Positions 1-7,473 of a stretch of 64,000 nucleotides of DNA are shown here, piece by piece (position 1 is the first letter of the stretch; each line of letters starts with the position of its first letter). The stretch covers positions 62,001 to 126,000 of the forward strand of contig OZ242345.1 of the NCBI GenBank assembly GCA_965208605.1. Direction: 5' to 3'. The notes beneath the pieces were generated by a model, which worked only from the letters and a program-made list of their open reading frames with translations, made no database searches and had not been told where the DNA came from. The DNA is from UBA9659 sp965208605. GTDB lineage: Bacteria > Pseudomonadota > Gammaproteobacteria > Pseudomonadales > Azotimanducaceae. The position numbers and the translations under genes are program-made.

Positions 1-423
1 AGCAAACAGCGGAGTCAGTTGCAGAATTGTCTCTGGCTCGGGCGTCAATCCCACGCGATTTAAAAAACCGGTAAGAAAATCAATAAGGTATTCCTGTATC
101 AGTAGCAGGCTGAGGGCGGCGTAAACTACCGCGGTGAGCAAGAGGCTCTGCCATGACTGGGTATGCCGGAGCATGGCTGCCATGAGGAAACTACCCACGA
201 GCATGGTGAGCGGGAGGGGGTCTGCGAAGAGATGGAAGGCAATGCCGACGGGTAGGAGAGTCCACAGCAACACGAGTGACCCTGCGGGTATCCCGTGCCT
301 CAGGACGACGAGTGCCACAATGACTGTGGACAACCAGCCCAGAAGAGGCAGAAGTACAGTAACCATGCTGGTGCCTATAGCATGGAGTCTGCTTCTCATG
401 GCAAATTCCGCCAATGCTCGCAT
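1..423 (-). CDS. Membrane protein between rpsR and rplI (DUF2232/YybS-like), 3' end cut by window
   Basis: Reading the minus strand from ATG at 423 gives 141 open codons to the window edge without a stop. The product is strongly hydrophobic, with several likely membrane segments (for example around residues 18-38, 44-60, 70-85 and 95-115) and a basic start MRALAEFAMRSR. It begins 15 bp after the rpsR stop, in the same direction. In Pseudomonas and relatives a polytopic membrane protein of the DUF2232 type sits exactly between rpsR and rplI, so position and character agree. The function of that family is poorly known. No strong Shine-Dalgarno sequence is visible before 423, so the start is less certain than the frame. 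The family assignment rests mainly on context. Confidence 0.7.
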   Translation of the reverse strand, partial: MRALAEFAMRSRLHAIGTSMVTVLLPLLGWLSTVIVALVVLRHGIPAGSLVLLWTLLPVGIAFHLFADPLPLTMLVGSFLMAAMLRHTQSWQSLLLTAVVYAALSLLLIQEYLIDFLTGFLNRVGLTPEPETILQLTPLFA

Positions 424-438
424 GGGGTGTCGTGCCTG

Positions 439-666
439 CTACTTGTGAGAATCTGTGTAGGGAAGCAACGCCAGATACCGGGCTCGTTTGACTGCGGTGG
501 CGAGCTGCCGTTGGTATCTGGCTTTGGTACCGGTGATACGGCTGGGAATAATCTTGCCGGTCTCTGAGATAAAGGCTTTCAGTAGATCAATATCCTTGTA
601 ATCAACTTCCTTGATACCTTCGGCAGTGAAGCGGCAATATTTTCTTCTTCGGTAAAATCTTGACAT
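439..666 (-). CDS. rpsR: 30S ribosomal protein bS18
   Basis: This 75-residue protein is full length for bS18, which binds the small-subunit platform together with bS6. The start MSRFYRRRKYCRF, the central DYKDIDLLKAFISETGKI and the end block RYQRQLATAVKRARYLALLPY are hallmark bS18 segments. It lies 5 bp after rpsF on the same strand, the universal rpsF-rpsR order, so the two are almost certainly co-transcribed. Nothing in it is unusual, and unlike its neighbour rpsF it carries no repeat insertion. Confidence 0.97.
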   Translation of the reverse strand: MSRFYRRRKYCRFTAEGIKEVDYKDIDLLKAFISETGKIIPSRITGTKARYQRQLATAVKRARYLALLPYTDSHK

Positions 667-671
667 GAGGT

Positions 672-1283
672 TTATGCCTCCCGGTCTGGGTTATCGGATG
701 TTATTGCGGCGGCGGCGTCCTCGCTACTTGCTGCTCCTGCCTGCTCTTCTGGGCTAGAGTCATCCGGGTTAGCGTCGTCTGGGCTAGCGTCGTCTGGGCT
801 AGCGTCGTCTGAGCTAGCGTCGTCTGAGCTAGCGTCGTCTGGGCTATCTGGGGCAGGGGTTTCCTGTGCTACTTTATTAGCACTGGCTGCCGCTGCTGCC
901 AGTGCTCGTTTTTGCCGGTATTCTTCTGCTTGCTCTTCTCGCAATTTCTTTTCTTTGCTTTCCCGCTCAAGTTTCATCAGCGGCGATTCCCCGGTATCTG
1001 CCGAGTCGCGTTTTATAATGAGGTTCCTGAGCACCGCGTCATTAAATTTGAATGCGGTGGTGATTTCTTTGAGTAGCGTTTGGTCACACTCTATATTGAG
1101 CAGGATATAGTGCGCCTTGTGAATTTTATTGATGGGATAAGCCAGTTGGCGGCGACCCCAGTCTTCGGTGCGGTGCACCTTGCCGCCGCTATCGGTGATC
1201 ATGTTGGAGTATCTTTCTATCATGCCCGGTACCTGCTGACTTTGATCAGGATGCACCAGGAAGGCTATTTCATAATGTCTCAT
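672..1283 (-). CDS. rpsF: 30S ribosomal protein bS6 with long acidic repeat tail
   Basis: bS6 pairs with bS18 in the platform of the small subunit. Residues 1 to about 95 form a normal bS6 domain (start MRHYEIAFLVHPDQSQQVPG; EDWGRRQLAYPINKIHKAHY in the middle). The protein is 203 residues, against roughly 95-140 usually. The excess is a C-terminal tail: a charged helix-like stretch (about 100-140), then a low-complexity acidic block of DDASS/DDASP pentads encoded by 15-bp tandem repeats (751-840). ATG at 1283 is preceded by an AAGGGAGCC Shine-Dalgarno. E. coli bS6 gets glutamates added to its C terminus, so an acidic tail is not foreign to the family, but this length is. No frameshift is seen; the tail ends in a stop 5 bp before rpsR. 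Confidence 0.95.
   Translation of the reverse strand: MRHYEIAFLVHPDQSQQVPGMIERYSNMITDSGGKVHRTEDWGRRQLAYPINKIHKAHYILLNIECDQTLLKEITTAFKFNDAVLRNLIIKRDSADTGESPLMKLERESKEKKLREEQAEEYRQKRALAAAAASANKVAQETPAPDSPDDASSDDASSDDASPDDASPDDANPDDSSPEEQAGAASSEDAAAAITSDNPDREA
751..840. repeat. Six 15-bp tandem repeats inside rpsF
   Basis: Six consecutive 15-bp units (plus-strand form GGGCTAGCGTCGTCT with small variations) run without interruption. They encode the DDAS(S/P) pentads of the bS6 tail. The two units at 781-810 are identical to each other, as are the two at 811-840, which points to recent duplication by slippage. Confidence 0.95.
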
Positions 1284-1417
1284 CGTGGCTCCCTTCGGGT
1301 TATAGCTTCCTGCTAATCAGCAGTGAAGCAAGGAGAAATTGGAGCGCAGATTATAATGGATGACGCTAGGCTGTGCAACTTGGAGTAAAGGGAGTAAAGG
1401 GTGCTTGGATTCAACTC

Positions 1418-1657
1418 TTAAGTGCAACCGGGGGGTCTACTAAGTGCAACAGGGGAGTCTACGCTGAATAGTGCCTGATTCGGTGTTTTCATGCCAAGAC
1501 ATTTGCGCGGCCGGTTATTGATCTGGTTAACCACATGCGCCAGTCCGCGCCTTCTTTGATCCTGACGGCTAAAATGTATAGGTTCATAAGATATGACCTT
1601 TCCACTTAGGGTGATCTGTGCCATATATAGCTGAGCCCATGCGTGCAATCCTGGCAA
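1418..1657 (-). pseudogene. IS30-family transposase remnant (C-terminal end)
   Basis: The frame contains HVVNQINNRPRKCLGMKTP followed by NQALF, the signature of the C-terminal end of IS30-family transposases, where the last part of the DDE integrase core meets the RPRKxLGxxTP motif. Only about 30 residues match; the upstream part reads as unrelated sequence and the DDE residues are absent, so this is a relic. Next to it, at 1408-1435, lies GATTCAACTCTTAAGTGCAA followed by a G-rich stretch, which looks like the element's terminus. Similar ends recur alone at 19878-19900 and, inverted, at 31055-31083. The upstream part shares TTTGATCCTGACGGCTAAAA with the repeat at 29018. Confidence 0.75.
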
Positions 1658-1745
1658 GCCGTGAAGATGTCGTTATGCTTGACACATGTATAGGCTACGC
1701 CTAGCATTCCCTCTCACTCCGCCTTGGACCTTATTACGAGTCTGC

Positions 1746-2711
1746 ATGACTTATCCTTTCTTTTCTGTTGTCCAAGACGATTTTCGGGCAGTTGACCAGC
1801 TCGTTATATCCAGTCTTTCATCTCGGATCCCTCTGGTTGAGGAAATTGCCACCTATCTGGTCAAAGCAGGTGGTAAGCGACTCCGCCCGCTACTGGTATT
1901 GCTTTGCGCCCGGAGCTGTTGTTATCAAGGCGAGCAACATATCAAACTCGCTACTGTTATAGAGTTTCTGCATACGGCGATGCTCTTGCATGACGATGTG
2001 GTTGATAGATCTGAGTTGCGCCGGGGGAAAAAGACCGCCAATGCCAACTGGGGTAATCCGCCTAGTGTCTTGGTAGGGGACTTCCTACATTCCCGAGCCT
2101 TTGAAATGATGGTAGAGATCGGCGACCTGGAGGTCATGCGGATACTTTCCCAGGCGACCAACATTATTGCGGAAGGGGAGGTGCAGCAACTTTGCAGTAT
2201 CCACAACCTTGATATCAGCGAAGCGGATTACCTGGAAATCATATCTCGCAAGACCGCCAAACTATTTGAAGCAGCGGCCCAGTCTGCAGCCGTGCTGACC
2301 GGCGCGACAGCCACAACAGAGGCGACCCTGAAAGCATACGGGCAACATCTTGGCATGGCCTTTCAACTGGTGGATGATCAACTGGACTATAGCGGCCATC
2401 CTGAGGAGATAGGTAAGAATACCGGGGATGACTTGGCGCAGGGCAAGGTCACCTTGCCCCTCATTATTGCCATGCAAGATGGGACCCCAAGCCAACGCCG
2501 CCTCATCACCGAGGCTATCACTGCCGGCAGTGATAGCAACTTTGAGCCTGTGATGGAGGTGCTGCAGGAGACGGGCGGGTTAGATTACACCCTGGAGCTA
2601 GCTACTCAGCACCGGCAACAGGCACTAGACGCTTTGCGCTGCCTTGATGACTCAAGGTACAAAACTGCCTTGGACCTGCTGGTCAATTTTGTTGTTTCCC
2701 GCTGTTATTAA
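1746..2711 (+). CDS. ispB: Octaprenyl/polyprenyl diphosphate synthase
   Basis: A trans-prenyltransferase that extends farnesyl diphosphate with isopentenyl diphosphate to make the side chain of ubiquinone. The first aspartate-rich motif is LLHDDVVDRSELRRGKKTAN and the second is LVDDQLDYSG; GGKRLRPLL (substrate-binding KR) lies near the N terminus. I start at ATG 1746 (MTYPFFSVVQDDFRAVDQ), giving 321 residues, the usual family length; the open frame extends upstream to 1686 but that extension is atypical. The stop codon lies inside the left copy of a 38-bp direct repeat (2703-2740), so the 3' end coincides with the edge of the downstream restriction cassette. Confidence 0.93.
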   Translation: MTYPFFSVVQDDFRAVDQLVISSLSSRIPLVEEIATYLVKAGGKRLRPLLVLLCARSCCYQGEQHIKLATVIEFLHTAMLLHDDVVDRSELRRGKKTANANWGNPPSVLVGDFLHSRAFEMMVEIGDLEVMRILSQATNIIAEGEVQQLCSIHNLDISEADYLEIISRKTAKLFEAAAQSAAVLTGATATTEATLKAYGQHLGMAFQLVDDQLDYSGHPEEIGKNTGDDLAQGKVTLPLIIAMQDGTPSQRRLITEAITAGSDSNFEPVMEVLQETGGLDYTLELATQHRQQALDALRCLDDSRYKTALDLLVNFVVSRCY

Positions 2712-2740
2712 AAAGGGGTTATTAAAAGGTGTGATTGAAA
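2703..2740 (+). repeat. Left 38-bp direct repeat overlapping the ispB stop codon
   Basis: These 38 bases are identical to 5550-5587 in the same orientation, 2847 bp apart. The core reads TTATTAAAAAGGGGTTATTA. The copy begins two codons before the ispB stop and ends just before the restriction-modification segment. It behaves like the duplicated boundary of an inserted segment, similar in position to phage or island attachment sites at gene 3' ends. Confidence 0.9.
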
Positions 2741-2883
2741 CTAGACACACCAGTTAATTCGGTTTTTAGTAGGCTTCTTTTTCGTTCTCTTGATTTTCTT
2801 ATCGGCGACCTTGAACAGGGCACCTCAGCAATGTCCTCTGGAAGGGCTGGTATCTGCTTCACCTTGAGGCATCGGCTTACTGG
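2741..2883 (-). pseudogene. Possible degraded coding tail between ispB and the RM cassette
   Basis: On the minus strand this gap reads as lysine-rich, coding-like sequence: a stretch KVKQIPALPEDIAEV, then after a one-base shift LFKVADKKIKRTKKKPTKN, ending in a stop at about 2742. No start codon fits and I do not recognise the family. It could be the eroded end of a gene once carried by this island, or chance. It lies directly after the stop of the specificity-like gene (2884), and no intact gene is visible in the stretch. Confidence 0.25.
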
Positions 2884-3366
2884 TCATTCCTTGATTCTTT
2901 TCGCATTTGTAAGTTGCTGTGACCAGCTACTCAGTATCCCGTTATAGACCTCTCCAACCCAGTTTGGAATTTCCGATATGTCAGGAATCAAGAGTTCTTT
3001 AAGTGTTCTATTAACCTGTCTGCCATAGTTGTATCTGAATTTATTCGCTCTAATGCACATGCAAAAAAACAGTTTCTGTTCTAAAGTCATTACCAATTCA
3101 GGACGCAGAAAATACAAATCACGGCCACTGTAGAAAGGCTTGTCCTGAACAAATGTTTCAAGAACCGATCCGCCGCCAGCCACAGTCAGCACTCCAGCCT
3201 CAATCGGTTCAAGTCCCGCAACCAGATTTACACGGCCCGACACACCGTTGTTATTTGCTGTCCGGGAAACAAAATTGATACCCTTCGGATCAATTACTAA
3301 TGAATTGAGTTCAAGATTGGTGCCGTATTGGACATCGAAAAGAGAGGAAACCGCTACGAGCTTCAC
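2884..3366 (-). CDS. Type I-like specificity (target recognition) subunit, half size
   Basis: This 160-residue protein begins 4 bp inside the end of the upstream methylase/nuclease gene (ATGA overlap, 3363-3366), so the two are translationally coupled. It opens with LVAVSSLFDVQYGTNLELN and contains SGRVNLVAGLEPIEAGVLTVA, then a conserved-type RDLYFLRPE and NRTLKELLIPD. These are features of one HsdS target-recognition domain with its following linker. HsdS proteins usually carry two such domains in about 400 residues, so this is a half subunit that would act as a dimer or recognise one half-site. The best architectural comparison is the B subunit of BcgI-type systems. The target sequence cannot be predicted. 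Confidence 0.75.
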   Translation of the reverse strand: MKLVAVSSLFDVQYGTNLELNSLVIDPKGINFVSRTANNNGVSGRVNLVAGLEPIEAGVLTVAGGGSVLETFVQDKPFYSGRDLYFLRPELVMTLEQKLFFCMCIRANKFRYNYGRQVNRTLKELLIPDISEIPNWVGEVYNGILSSWSQQLTNAKRIKE

Positions 3367-5243
3367 AGCTTTTCTCCCGCAACCGAATGCGCCGTCGGGT
3401 TGAGAAGCTGGAACACAATGAATTGCTTGGCAGTTTCGCTAAATAGTTCCTCGTTTAAAACACTGTAGTCGGTTTCAATATATGCTTCCGCGCACCATTC
3501 ATCTGCTGCACCAACAACCTTCAAGACACTTAAGCCTGATTCGCTTTCTCGATTGAGATAGGCATCAACCCAATTCTTTCGTCGGGCATCCCAACTTCCA
3601 TTATCGATGCGACCCATGTGTTTTGTTTTCTGGAACTCATCATTTTTGAAATACCCAAAGAATGTCTTAAATCTATCTGTGTGCGGTTTGTGAGCCTCAA
3701 ATACCATGATGCAAGTAATGACACCAACGGGATAGAAAAGCTCATCCGGCATGGAAAAAACGCCTTTGAGAGTGTGATTTTTTAACAGCCTTTCGCGGAC
3801 AGACATTGTTTGTGCTGTTGAGGATGTTGCACAGCTCATTTGAACAATAGCCGCACATCGACCACCTGGTTGCAAATACGACAAAGCGGTTTCAATAAAT
3901 TCGAGTTGTCCGCCCCCTCCTACATCATAGGGAGGATTCAAAAAGGCGACTGTAGGCTTTAATGGTTTAATTTTGTTTGCGCTTTCTTGTGAGAAAGAGT
4001 CGCCTTGATAGATATGGGACTTGCCGTCACCGCTCATCATCATATTGGAACAAGCAAAAGTGAACATATCAGTGCGTTTTTCGATCCCAAGCAGTTGGTT
4101 TTTCTTGATCGCTTTTTTCTTCTTTTGATCGCTACCAGCTATTTGAAGCATCCGCTCCATCGCAGAGATAAGAAATCCGCCCGTTCCACAGCAAGAGTCG
4201 TAAACAACATCATTGGAGTTCAAATCCACTATATCGCAGAAAAATTCGGTAATGTGTTGCGGTGTCAACACCAGACCGGTTTTCTTGTCTGTCCCTGCAT
4301 AGCGGATAAATTCCCGATAAAAGCGGCCTAGAACGTCATAGCCCTTTTCACCCATTGTGATAAGCGGCAAAACTGATATTTGGAGTTGTTCTGTAATGTC
4401 GCGCAACACAAAATTATCCTTGTGATCAACCGCCCGCTTCTTTTTGACTTGCGGGGATTTTGCTATCGGATAGTTTTTAATTTTTTCGTATTCGCCGAGC
4501 ATCGAATTTGTACGTTCGCTGTCAATTTGCTTATCTTCCAGAACACTCTTGATGCTAGAAATGATCGCTTTGGCAACACGCTGTGGGGTGGGTTTGAGCT
4601 TGTCTGAAACGGCGATTTCTTTGTAAGAACTTTTGAAGCCGTCGCTCTGCAAGGCTAAGAGAATGGCACTAACCAGCGTACATCGCTCATATTCGACAAT
4701 AGAATAGTCGTTGAGTTCTTTATTGAGGTCAATGGCGGTTTTTGTAATTTCGCTGCTCTCGATATTTTTGGCTTGATTCTCTCCCTTGAAACGCGAAACG
4801 TATGAAAAAATATCAAGCAAAGAGTTGTCTTCCTTGCTGACATTCGATTTCCCCATTTTTTGGTAAAAACTCGATACTTTCAGATTTGAAAGAGTGCTAC
4901 CACTAACGGCTATCGAAATAACATTATATTCTTTTGACAGAAAAGCAGAGTAATGCAGGGTCCCATCAACCGCATAGACTGACGGGTTATCCTTGTTTTT
5001 GCTTTTGTGAAATTTTGTTTCCGCTTTACATTCGACAACAATAATATCGTCGGGCAATGCAGGGAAACTGATAATAAAGTCGGGATACCCCGCCTTGCCA
5101 GGAAGGTTTTTTGACGCCCTGGAAAGGCAACTTTTTGCCCTCAAGACATTGGTTTTTTGTTCATCAAGCCGCACGGCACTGAATAACGGGTCGGACTTGA
5201 AATGGTTACGAACAAAATCTTCTGTGATACGTTCGTTTTTCAT
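3363..5243 (-). CDS. Fused restriction endonuclease/adenine methyltransferase (BcgI-A/type IIG-like)
   Basis: The 626-residue protein has two parts. Residues 1 to about 110 carry a PD-(D/E)XK nuclease signature: PDFIISFPALPDDIIVVECK, with D at the start and E-x-K at the end. Residues about 290-560 are an HsdM-like N6-adenine methylase: VYDSCCGTGGFLISAMERM (SAM motif I, with SCCG in place of the usual PxCG) and FLNPPYDVGGGG (catalytic NPPY, motif IV). With the downstream half-S subunit this forms a two-gene system that both cuts and modifies, like BcgI A/B. The ATG at 5243 overlaps the stop of an IS1595-type relic, suggesting the cassette landed beside or inside that element. Composition is AT-richer than the flanking ispB and lexA. 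Confidence 0.85.
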   Translation of the reverse strand: MKNERITEDFVRNHFKSDPLFSAVRLDEQKTNVLRAKSCLSRASKNLPGKAGYPDFIISFPALPDDIIVVECKAETKFHKSKNKDNPSVYAVDGTLHYSAFLSKEYNVISIAVSGSTLSNLKVSSFYQKMGKSNVSKEDNSLLDIFSYVSRFKGENQAKNIESSEITKTAIDLNKELNDYSIVEYERCTLVSAILLALQSDGFKSSYKEIAVSDKLKPTPQRVAKAIISSIKSVLEDKQIDSERTNSMLGEYEKIKNYPIAKSPQVKKKRAVDHKDNFVLRDITEQLQISVLPLITMGEKGYDVLGRFYREFIRYAGTDKKTGLVLTPQHITEFFCDIVDLNSNDVVYDSCCGTGGFLISAMERMLQIAGSDQKKKKAIKKNQLLGIEKRTDMFTFACSNMMMSGDGKSHIYQGDSFSQESANKIKPLKPTVAFLNPPYDVGGGGQLEFIETALSYLQPGGRCAAIVQMSCATSSTAQTMSVRERLLKNHTLKGVFSMPDELFYPVGVITCIMVFEAHKPHTDRFKTFFGYFKNDEFQKTKHMGRIDNGSWDARRKNWVDAYLNRESESGLSVLKVVGAADEWCAEAYIETDYSVLNEELFSETAKQFIVFQLLNPTAHSVAGEKL

Positions 5244-5452
5244 GCCGAGTCGGTCAGCCCATCATAGTCTAGGCGCTTGCCGTCTAAACCCGATGTTTTG
5301 ACGCTTCCACAGTTAGGGCAATGACGGTTTCCGTCAGGCCATTTGATATTTTCCAACCCGTCCCGAGCCGAGGTTTCATCGGGGGACATTGGGAATAATC
5401 CTAATACACTCAACCCAGTGCGGTCATTGCGTCCCGGTGCTTTCTGTGTCAT
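5240..5452 (-). pseudogene. IS1595-family transposase N-terminal remnant
   Basis: The 70-codon frame begins MTQKAPGRNDRTGLSVLGLF and contains the first half of a zinc ribbon, KWPDGNRHCPNCGS. This is the start expected of IS1595/ISXO2-type transposases (N-terminal zinc ribbon before the DDE domain). After about 60 residues the frame leaves the family and ends at the start codon of the restriction gene. No catalytic domain, second CxxC or inverted repeat was found nearby, so this is a truncated relic. Confidence 0.8.
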
Positions 5453-5549
5453 TTACCTGCCTTCTGTTTCGGTCTATTTATATGTATTAAATAAAGTTTA
5501 TGGGCAAACGATTTTGTCTAGTTTCGTATACAACTCGCTTATTAAAAGA

Positions 5550-5587
5550 TGTTATTAAAAAGGGGTTATTAAAAGGTGTGATTGAAA
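5550..5587 (+). repeat. Right 38-bp direct repeat
   Basis: Identical to 2703-2740. It lies between the IS1595-type relic and the lexA stop (5603). Immediately before it the sequence CTTATTAAAAGAT resembles a further partial copy of the repeat's TTATTAAAA core. Together the two copies bracket the restriction cassette. Confidence 0.9.
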
Positions 5588-5602
5588 TCAGTGCTATTAA
5601 GA

Positions 5603-6202
5603 CTAGTGTCTGATAATACCAACTCCAAGGCCTTCAATGGCAAATTCCTGAGTGCTCAGATCAACGTGAATGGGTGAATAGTCTCGGTTTTCGGGTATCA
5701 ATATCACTTCTTTGGCGTTGGTTTTTTGGAAACGTTTTACCGTGACTTCATCCTCAATGCGGGCAACTACCAGGTCGCCATTGCGGACACTTTGGGTCTT
5801 GTGAACGGCAAGCAGGTCGCCGTCAAGTATGCCGCCCTCCAGCATGCTGTCGCCCTTGACCCGCAGGAGGTAATCCGCGCTGGGTTTGAAGAAGTTAGCG
5901 GCCAGTGCGCAATGATCCTCAATGTGCTCAACGGCAAGGATAGGGCTGCCAGCAGCAACGGCACCGATGATGGGGATGCCAGCAGCCTCAGTGGTCATGA
6001 GTTTGATACCTCTGGAAGTGCTGGGGATCAACTCAATCGCGCCTTTGCGTGCTAGTGCCTTGAGATGCTCTTCCGCCGCATTGGCGCTTTTGAAGCCTAG
6101 TTCACCCGCGATATCTGCCCTGGTGGGAGGATAACCGGTCTCGTCAATGTGATTTTTGATCAGCTCAAGCACTTCATTCTGGCGTCGGGTCAGGTTGTTC
6201 AT
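5603..6202 (-). CDS. lexA: SOS repressor LexA
   Basis: LexA represses DNA-damage genes and cleaves itself when activated by RecA. Residues 1-65 are the winged-helix DNA-binding domain (LTRRQNEVLELIKNHIDETG, PPTRADIAGELGFKSANAAE). The self-cleavage site is the Ala-Gly in IIGAVAAGSPIL; the catalytic serine lies in VKGDSMLEGGILDGD and the lysine in EVTVKRFQ. Length (199 residues) is normal. A 16-bp SOS box sits upstream at 6360-6375, so autoregulation is likely. The gene is divergent from the methyltransferase at 6517. The right 38-bp repeat lies 15 bp beyond the stop. Confidence 0.97.
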   Translation of the reverse strand: MNNLTRRQNEVLELIKNHIDETGYPPTRADIAGELGFKSANAAEEHLKALARKGAIELIPSTSRGIKLMTTEAAGIPIIGAVAAGSPILAVEHIEDHCALAANFFKPSADYLLRVKGDSMLEGGILDGDLLAVHKTQSVRNGDLVVARIEDEVTVKRFQKTNAKEVILIPENRDYSPIHVDLSTQEFAIEGLGVGIIRH

Positions 6203-6516
6203 GGTGGTTGCCTCTTTTAGTTGCTTCTTTTATCGTTGTCACTTGGCTCTTAATAACAAACGCATTTCATAACAAGCGCAATGACAAACCTTGTGACAGG
6301 CACACTGTATGCCAAGCACATCTTATGACAGGCACGCTGTATGCCAAGTACAAAAAAGCCTGACTATGTATACAGTAGTGTGATTATATCCAGTAAAATG
6401 CCAAGTGCAATCATTTATTATCGTCTATGATTGGTGTCATACCCTTTTATGGGGGATGAACCCCAGGGAACACGATTTTCTGCTTTATTAACTATCACTA
6501 AAAGAGGCTGCACAAC
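6203..6516. promoter_or_regulatory. Divergent regulatory region between lexA and the methyltransferase
   Basis: This 314-bp gap holds the SOS box (6360-6375) and a pair of about 27-bp direct repeats with core CTGTATGCCAAG (6291-6317 and 6325-6351). Closer to lexA lie shorter relatives (6246-6290) built on ATAACAAACGC/ATGACAAACC-like units. An AGAGG ribosome site precedes ATG 6517. No open frame longer than a few codons is convincing here. Confidence 0.6.
6360..6375. promoter_or_regulatory. LexA (SOS) box
   Basis: CTGACTATGTATACAG matches the CTG-N10-CAG consensus of gammaproteobacterial LexA operators, with an AT-rich alternating centre. It lies 158 bp upstream of the lexA start and 142 bp upstream of the divergent methyltransferase, so it could control either or both. 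Confidence 0.75.
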
Positions 6517-7455
6517 ATGGCGCGTTCAGTGAAAAACACAACCATGAGGGCATTTGGAGTCGGCAAGAGGGTGGGGCATGACTCAACGGACTTTTATAAA
6601 CGCGCAATGTTTGACGACCTGAAAGAACCAAAATCTAAAAATGCTTCCAAGAAGACCGCAAAGAAAATAATCGAAAACCCCATTGACGAAAAAAACATCA
6701 ACACTATTCATCTGCAATCTAGCGAAGCGATGACGCAGTTGCCAGATAACAGCGTGCATTTAATGGTGACCTCGCCACCCTATAATGTAGGCAAGGAATA
6801 CGATGACAACTTGTCCGCCAAAGAATTCCGAGACATGCTTTATCGGGTTTGGGAGGAGGTCTATCGAGTTTTAGTGGACGGTGGGCGAGCCTGTATCAAT
6901 GTCGCTAACATTGGTAGGAAGCCCTACATTCCGCTTAATTCAATCATCACTACCGATATGCTAGACATCGGATTTTTGATGCGTGGCGAGATTATATGGA
7001 ATAAAGCTGCTAGCTCTGGTGCATCATGCGCGTGGGGGAGTTGGTGTTCCCCCGCAAACCCCGTGTTAAGAGATGTCCATGAATATATTCTTGTTTTCTC
7101 GAAATCCTCCTTCGGTAGAAGCAAACCAACAGATAAGAACAAAGTAGCCACTATCAGCAAAGAAGATTTTTTAGAGAGCACAAAAAGTATTTGGACTTTT
7201 CATGCTGAAAGTGCAAAAAAAGTGGGACATCCTGCCCCCTATCCCGTTGAATTGCCGCAACGATTTGTGCAGCTATACACCTATACCGAAGATCTGGTGC
7301 TTGACCCGTTTATGGGCAGCGGCACAACGGGGCTTGCGGCACAACGTAGCGGTCGTTTTTATGTGGGCTATGAAACCAATGAAACCTATCTCAAAATTGC
7401 TCAAAATAGATTAAATCTTATGAATTCTTGCATCCCTAAGCAGCAGGTTATCTAA
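6517..7455 (+). CDS. Orphan site-specific DNA methyltransferase (beta class, N6-A or N4-C)
   Basis: The catalytic motif TSPPYNVGKEYDD (residues about 85-97) comes before the SAM-binding motif DPFMGSGTTGLAAQRSGR (about 263-280), the order of beta-class amino methyltransferases. At 312 residues with a compact middle region it resembles type II modification enzymes and regulatory orphan methylases. No restriction partner is adjacent: it sits between lexA and mscS. The N-terminal 60 residues are basic and low in similarity to the core. The shared upstream region with lexA contains an SOS box, so damage-linked expression is possible. Whether it methylates A or C cannot be told from the motif alone. 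Confidence 0.88.
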   Translation: MARSVKNTTMRAFGVGKRVGHDSTDFYKRAMFDDLKEPKSKNASKKTAKKIIENPIDEKNINTIHLQSSEAMTQLPDNSVHLMVTSPPYNVGKEYDDNLSAKEFRDMLYRVWEEVYRVLVDGGRACINVANIGRKPYIPLNSIITTDMLDIGFLMRGEIIWNKAASSGASCAWGSWCSPANPVLRDVHEYILVFSKSSFGRSKPTDKNKVATISKEDFLESTKSIWTFHAESAKKVGHPAPYPVELPQRFVQLYTYTEDLVLDPFMGSGTTGLAAQRSGRFYVGYETNETYLKIAQNRLNLMNSCIPKQQVI

Positions 7456-7473
7456 TTTTCTGGAAGGTTCAAT

